Position numbers and translations under genes: made by a program
Notes under the pieces: generated by a model
What the model saw: only the letters and a program-made list of their open reading frames with translations
What the model was told of the DNA's origin: nothing
Databases searched by the model: none
From: Acidimicrobiia bacterium
Lineage (GTDB): Bacteria; Actinomycetota; Acidimicrobiia; Acidimicrobiales; Aldehydirespiratoraceae
Length of the DNA stretch: 10,398 nucleotides
Reading direction: 5' to 3'
NCBI GenBank assembly: GCA_022824605.1
Contig: JAJDZO010000339.1
Span: 1-10,398, forward strand
Shown here: piece after piece, positions 7,432-10,398 of the stretch
How the letters are laid out: each line of letters begins with the position of its first letter
Numbering within the stretch: the first letter of the stretch is position 1

Positions 7432-7711
7432 GCCTGGCTCGGATCTCCTGTAGCAATGCCGGGTTCTGCCTGAGTATCTCCAACACGTCGGGCGGGACAT
7501 GCCCAGCGGACAAGGCCAGCGTGTCGCTGTCGATGTCGTAGATGCCCTCGGCACGCTCGCGCAACTCCGCTGACGGGAACCGTTCTCCCGTCTCGACACG
7601 CGAGAGGTACGACGGATCGACCCCGAGTTCCTTCGCCGCGCTCCGCAAGGACCGACCCTTGGCCTCCCGCGCCTCGCGAAGGATGTCCGCCACCCGGCTG
7701 CCGCCTCTCAC
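7415..7711 (-). CDS. XRE-family helix-turn-helix regulator
   Basis: A 98-residue protein from the GTG at 7711. Residues about 7-60 form an XRE/Cro-type DNA-binding domain: VADILREAREAKGRSLRSAA, then KELGVDPSYLSRVETGERFP, with the second and recognition helices readable. The C-terminus (ALSAGHVPPDVLEILRQNPA) matches the short tail common in this family. An ATG at 7723 is in frame, but it is part of the predicted -10 hexamer TATGCT and so would not be in the mRNA; the GTG 7 nt after the -10 fits a leaderless start. As first gene of the kinase operon, with a palindrome over its promoter, it probably represses or tunes the whole cassette. Its last 17 nt overlap the kinase start. Confidence 0.85.
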   Translation of the reverse strand: MRGGSRVADILREAREAKGRSLRSAAKELGVDPSYLSRVETGERFPSAELRERAEGIYDIDSDTLALSAGHVPPDVLEILRQNPALLQEIRARHGQPR

Positions 7712-7718
7712 AGAACCG

Positions 7719-7747
7719 AGCATAGGCCCTGTTGACCAATCTGGCAA
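7719..7747 (-). promoter_or_regulatory. Promoter of the kinase operon, probably leaderless
   Basis: On the minus strand, TTGCCA (7742-7747) is separated by exactly 17 bp from TATGCT (7719-7724), which fits the TAnnnT form of the housekeeping -10. Transcription would start about 7 nt later, at the GTG codon (7711), leaving no 5' leader. Confidence 0.6.
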
Positions 7748-7749
7748 CA
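7730..7749. promoter_or_regulatory. Palindrome overlapping the -35, candidate operator
   Basis: TGTTGACCAATCTGGCAACA has perfect outer arms TGTTG and CAACA around a 10-bp centre, the size expected for an XRE dimer site. It covers the -35 and part of the spacer, so binding would block polymerase. The adjacent regulator is the natural candidate to bind it. Confidence 0.45.
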
Positions 7750-7773
7750 CCCTGACCCGCGATCCCAACTCGG

Positions 7774-7977
7774 TTGAGACATCACAGCAAGGCAGCCACC
7801 CACCCGCGGCGTCCAATTCTTGGCGTCTTCGAGGACGAGATCTCAGGCTTCCCCAAGTGCCGCGCCGCGAAGGCTCACCTCGCCTGGGCGCGTGAGCACA
7901 CGGCCGCGCACCTGACGAGCGGTGAGCGCGACTCGTGGGCTGCGCTCGGCTACAAGATAAGTGCGGCACTCCGATAG
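7774..7977 (+). CDS. Doubtful small ORF or gene fragment
   Basis: The frame begins at a TTG and codes for up to 67 residues. The second half (CRAAKAHLAWAREHTAAHLT followed by SGERDSWAALGYKISAALR) has protein-like composition with GC-rich third positions, while the first third does not. No ribosome site or promoter is seen, and I know no family for it. It may be the tail of an older gene whose front was lost, or chance. It occupies most of the otherwise empty space between the operon promoter and the interrupted gene at 8058. Confidence 0.3.
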   Translation: MRHHSKAATHPRRPILGVFEDEISGFPKCRAAKAHLAWAREHTAAHLTSGERDSWAALGYKISAALR

Positions 7978-8057
7978 GTGATCCTGCGGACAACCGGGCA
8001 CCAGGAACCCGCGCAAGATGGGGCGGGTGTCTCACGACGCTCCGTCGATCAGTGCCC

Positions 8058-8486
8058 TCAGGCTGGCGGACGCGTCGGCTCGGGCTGCGTGGAGTTCGCT
8101 CTGGCGTCGCTGTCGTCCATGCCGGGATCGTGGAGCGTTGCGGCGTACGCTCGCGAGGTGTCGGCCAGGTGGCGCAGCCCGGCGAGCATCTGGCCGGCTG
8201 CCGCGCCAGCCGCGGCGGCTGCAGGGTCGTGGCCGCGACCACGCAGTGACAGGGTCAGCGTCGCTTCGGCTTCGGGCAGCTACTCCTCGATCCGGTCCGC
8301 CACGTCGCAAATCCCCAGCGACGCCGACTCCAACGGGCGCACGCTCTCCAAGATCGGCGTGGACGGTTGCAGCGACTCGTCCAGGTCTCGCATGGCCGAC
8401 TCCAAAGCGGTCAGCCCCGGCGGCTCGAGCAGCAGCGACCACGGCAGTGGCTCGTCCGGGCCGTTAGCTGGATCGGGTACAGCCAT
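8058..8486 (-). pseudogene. Unknown small gene interrupted by an in-frame TAG
   Basis: From the ATG at 8486 the frame reads MAVPDPANGPDEPLPWSLLL and on to CDVADRIEE, where a TAG (8280-8282) interrupts it. The same frame then continues without any shift as LPEAEATLTLSLRGRGHDPA, an alanine-rich helix and LAGLRHLADTSRAYAATLHD, ending with TGA at 8058-8060. Third positions are GC-rich on both sides of the TAG, so one gene of 142 codons with a single nonsense change (for example TGG to TAG) is the simplest reading. The alternative is a complete 68-residue protein with unrelated DNA behind it. The helical second half is vaguely like small type VII-secretion-associated proteins, but I would not assign it. 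A plus-strand frame over the same DNA is serine-rich and looks like a shadow. Confidence 0.5.
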
Positions 8487-8493
8487 CACGCAG

Positions 8494-8499
8494 ATCGTA
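8494..8499 (-). promoter_or_regulatory. -10 element of the interrupted gene, leaderless type
   Basis: TACGAT on the minus strand stands 7 nt before the ATG at 8486, the same geometry as at the kinase-operon promoter. No convincing -35 is seen at 17-18 bp. No ribosome site precedes the ATG, which agrees with a leaderless mRNA. Confidence 0.35.
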
Positions 8500-8591
8500 G
8501 AGGGCTGCGCTGTGCTTGCCCGTCGCGACGGCGTCCGAGACTGGCGTTCTGCCACTCGCCGAAGACCGGCAGGTGGATAGCCTCGCCTGCC

Positions 8592-9620
8592 GTGCACGAA
8601 GACGATTCCACGGTCGAAGAGCGGCTGGCTGTCCGCCTCGTCGGCGAGTTCGAGGATGTGGTCCGGGTTGAGCGCTTGGAGCCGGACGGTTCGCCCACGG
8701 CGGACTGGCGCTTGGCGATGGCTGATGGGCGGGCCGCTGATGTAGAGGTCACCTGGGACACGAACGAAGCCGGGCGGAGGTTTGAGAGCCAGCTAGCTGA
8801 GGAGCACGCTGATGAGAGTGCTCTGCGGAGACGCCGTTCGCGAAGGGAATGGCCCGACCCGCGGCTGTCGATGGCGTGGAGTGTGAGGGTCTACGACCAC
8901 GCGCCAGCCAGCAACAGGCGTCCACTAAAGGAACTCGTGGCTGCACTCATCGCTGTGCTCGTGGACGTGGAGGACGCCGGGGGCACGCCGCAGCAGATGT
9001 TGGAGGCTGCCCGGCAACGGCTTGTAGACCCGCAAGAGCACTTTGGTCGTCACGACTGGCTTTCGGACAGGCGAGCGTCATCGACGCCGAGCGCCGACTT
9101 CGGTGACTTCATGCTTCAGTGGGGACGCGACACCGGTTACTGGTATCCGCAGCAGCTTGTGGACTCTTTCGAGTCGCCCCCGAGGCGGGTTCATGTCTTG
9201 AAGGTCTCGGAGTCGGACACGCCGCGTCGCGGAGTTGTGAGAACAAGTCCAGCAGTCCCCGATCCCGCCTGGGGCGAATACGAACACATGCTGGCCACGG
9301 TGCAGCGCCACATCGACAAGAAGACCACCCAGGCTCAGATGGAGAACGCTCCCGGCCTGAAGTGGCTGTTCGTGGTGCTGGACGACAAAATGGCCGCAGT
9401 GCAACTGGACGACTACTTCGGTCCCGCCTGTCAAGAGCTAGAGGTGTCGGAGCGCTGTCCGTACCAAGTGCTTGACAGGATCAGATTCGACTATTTCGAT
9501 GAGGTGTGGATCACCGGCAGGGCGTTCCAAGACAGAAGCCACATCGTGCTGCGCCTCTTCAAGTCCGGGGCCGCTCCCCAGCAGAAAGTGATCGCCCGCA
9601 CAGACCTGGTTGCCAGCTGA
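8592..9620 (+). CDS. Unknown protein with degenerate PD-(D/E)XK-like N-terminal region
   Basis: 342 residues from the GTG at 8592, divergent from the interrupted gene. The segment ADWRLAMADGRAADVEVTWD (37-56) has the shape of a PD-(D/E)XK beta-hairpin, with Asp38 and Glu52, but the usual lysine is replaced by Thr54 (E-V-T rather than E-x-K). This form is frequent in a loose group of actinobacterial hypothetical proteins that also share a following W-V motif (AWSVRVYDHA, 95-104) and a C-terminal KKTTQAQMENAPGLKWLFVV segment (243-262). No signal peptide or membrane helix is visible, so it is likely cytoplasmic. Nuclease activity is uncertain because of the missing lysine. A TAGCCT 8 nt before the GTG could be a leaderless -10. 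The open frame extends upstream to 8367 but over the antisense of another gene. Function unknown. Confidence 0.7.
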   Translation: MHEDDSTVEERLAVRLVGEFEDVVRVERLEPDGSPTADWRLAMADGRAADVEVTWDTNEAGRRFESQLAEEHADESALRRRRSRREWPDPRLSMAWSVRVYDHAPASNRRPLKELVAALIAVLVDVEDAGGTPQQMLEAARQRLVDPQEHFGRHDWLSDRRASSTPSADFGDFMLQWGRDTGYWYPQQLVDSFESPPRRVHVLKVSESDTPRRGVVRTSPAVPDPAWGEYEHMLATVQRHIDKKTTQAQMENAPGLKWLFVVLDDKMAAVQLDDYFGPACQELEVSERCPYQVLDRIRFDYFDEVWITGRAFQDRSHIVLRLFKSGAAPQQKVIARTDLVAS

Positions 9621-9749
9621 CCACCGACGGTGTCGAGGCCACGGTGCCGGCATCCACCGCAGCGGGTGTCGCCATGACTGCGCCGGGCCCTCGTCGCGGA
9701 TGCGCTGGAACACGAGGAAGTGGACGCCTGAGACTGCTGCGATCCACTT

Positions 9750-10398
9750 GAGGTGGCAGCCGCCGTGGAGCGCCTCGTCGATGTCGGCTTGCGCCGCGGT
9801 GACGGCCGCCGCGCCCGCCTCGATGTCCTCGGACAGCGCGAAGATCTCCCAGAACGCCTCTTTGAGTTCGTCGCAGTGTTCGACGGGGACCTTGGCCAAC
9901 ACGTTGCGGGCTCGGTGGATGAGGCACCGTTGCCGCAGAGCGGAGGCCATGTTGGTCTCAACAGCGCCGACGAGGCCCGCGGCGCCGTCTGAGATGACTA
10001 GCAGCGGGGTGCGCAGGCCGCGGGCTGTGAGGTCGGCGAGGAACCCTGCCCAGGCGTCGTGGGACTCGCGTCCGCCGGGCTCGACGGCCAACAGCACGGG
10101 CCGTCCGAGGGTGGTGATGGTGTAGGCGACCAGCACCGGCTCGGCCCGCGAGCCGTCGTGCATCTTGAAGCAGCTGCCGTCAACGAACAGGTAGTCCAAC
10201 TCGACGTCGGTGAGGTCTCTGTGGCGGAACGCCTCGAAGTCGTCGCGCAGCCGAGCACATATCCGCGACGCGGTGGATCGCGACAGCGCCGCCTCGGGAC
10301 CGAGGGCCTCAGCGAGCAGGGCCTCGATGTCGCGGTCAGACAGGCCCCGCACCCACCCCGAGATCACCAGCGCCTCCAACGGCTCTGAGCGCACCACC
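9750..10398 (-). pseudogene. IS256-family (Mutator-type) transposase remnant
   Basis: The frame enters from the right edge and gives SEPLEALVISGWVRGLSDRD, then LDYLFVDGSCFK with the first catalytic Asp (about residue 73 of the visible part), PLLVISDGAAGLVGAVETNM with the second (Asp137), and the conserved QRCLIHRARNVLAKVP block. These are standard IS256 transposase motifs. The family then needs a further region of about 150 residues with the third catalytic residue, Glu, in an 'ERLN.E.RRR' context; this is absent. Family-like sequence stops near residue 210 (about 9768), after which the frame stays open to 9438 but codes for unrelated residues and overlaps the neighbouring gene end to end. 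The element is therefore cut at its 3' side and should be inactive. Its 5' end is outside the window, and no inverted repeat is seen. Confidence 0.85.

Noticed and set aside
8032..8100. Second frameshift near the end of the interrupted gene (alternative ending LRALIDGAS)
   Set aside because: The unshifted frame keeps better GC-rich third positions to its own stop at 8058, so a shift is not needed.
7415..8242. Long minus-strand frame extending the XRE regulator to 275 residues
   Set aside because: The upstream 170 codons are Arg/Pro/Ser-rich, lie in a different frame over the interrupted gene, and cross the predicted promoter.
7978..8580. Plus-strand 200-codon frame
   Set aside because: Serine/arginine-rich shadow of the minus-strand interrupted gene.

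Overview
The window is high-GC DNA (by eye about two thirds G+C). It looks actinobacterial: GC-rich third codon positions, a DUF222/HNH (13E12-type) gene at one edge, promoters of TAnnnT type placed a few bases from start codons, and one TTGTCCACA (actinobacterial DnaA-box) 9-mer. I cannot assign a genus. The neighbourhood looks like an accessory region. It has partial genes at both edges (DUF222/HNH on the left, an IS256-family transposase remnant on the right), a leftover piece of a sugar-binding protein gene, two genes with reading-frame lesions, and a tandem-repeat array.

Layout from left to right. 1-557 (minus) is the start of a DUF222 protein running off the window. 558-995 has no intact gene but holds a short relic of a sugar ABC-transporter substrate-binding protein. 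996-1946 (plus) is an EamA/DMT-type membrane exporter. 1952-2170 is an array of three and a half 63-bp direct repeats lying between two convergent genes. 7711-2237 (minus) is the core: a five-gene run read leftward, consisting of an XRE-type regulator, a soluble Hanks-type serine/threonine kinase, a 574-residue TPR protein, a small unknown protein whose gene carries an apparent one-base deletion, and a repeat-containing membrane protein of about 500 residues. The first four genes overlap (17 nt, ATGA, GTGA), which points to one translationally coupled transcript. The last follows after 233 bp with a few regulatory-looking motifs.

7742-7709 holds a good promoter for that operon, with a 17-bp spacer and the start codon 7 nt after the -10, so the mRNA is probably leaderless. 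A palindrome overlapping the -35 is a likely operator. Beyond it lie a doubtful small plus-strand ORF (7774-7977), a minus-strand gene interrupted by one in-frame TAG (8058-8486), a divergent plus-strand gene (8592-9620) whose N-terminal half resembles degenerate PD-(D/E)XK nuclease-like proteins, and the IS256 remnant.

How it may work (inference): the XRE protein controls its own promoter, the kinase and TPR protein form a phosphorylation/scaffold module, and the last two genes supply an unknown factor and a membrane component. The gene order, tight coupling, dedicated regulator and mobile-element surroundings suit a compact signalling or phage-defence cassette, but nothing in the sequence proves the function.
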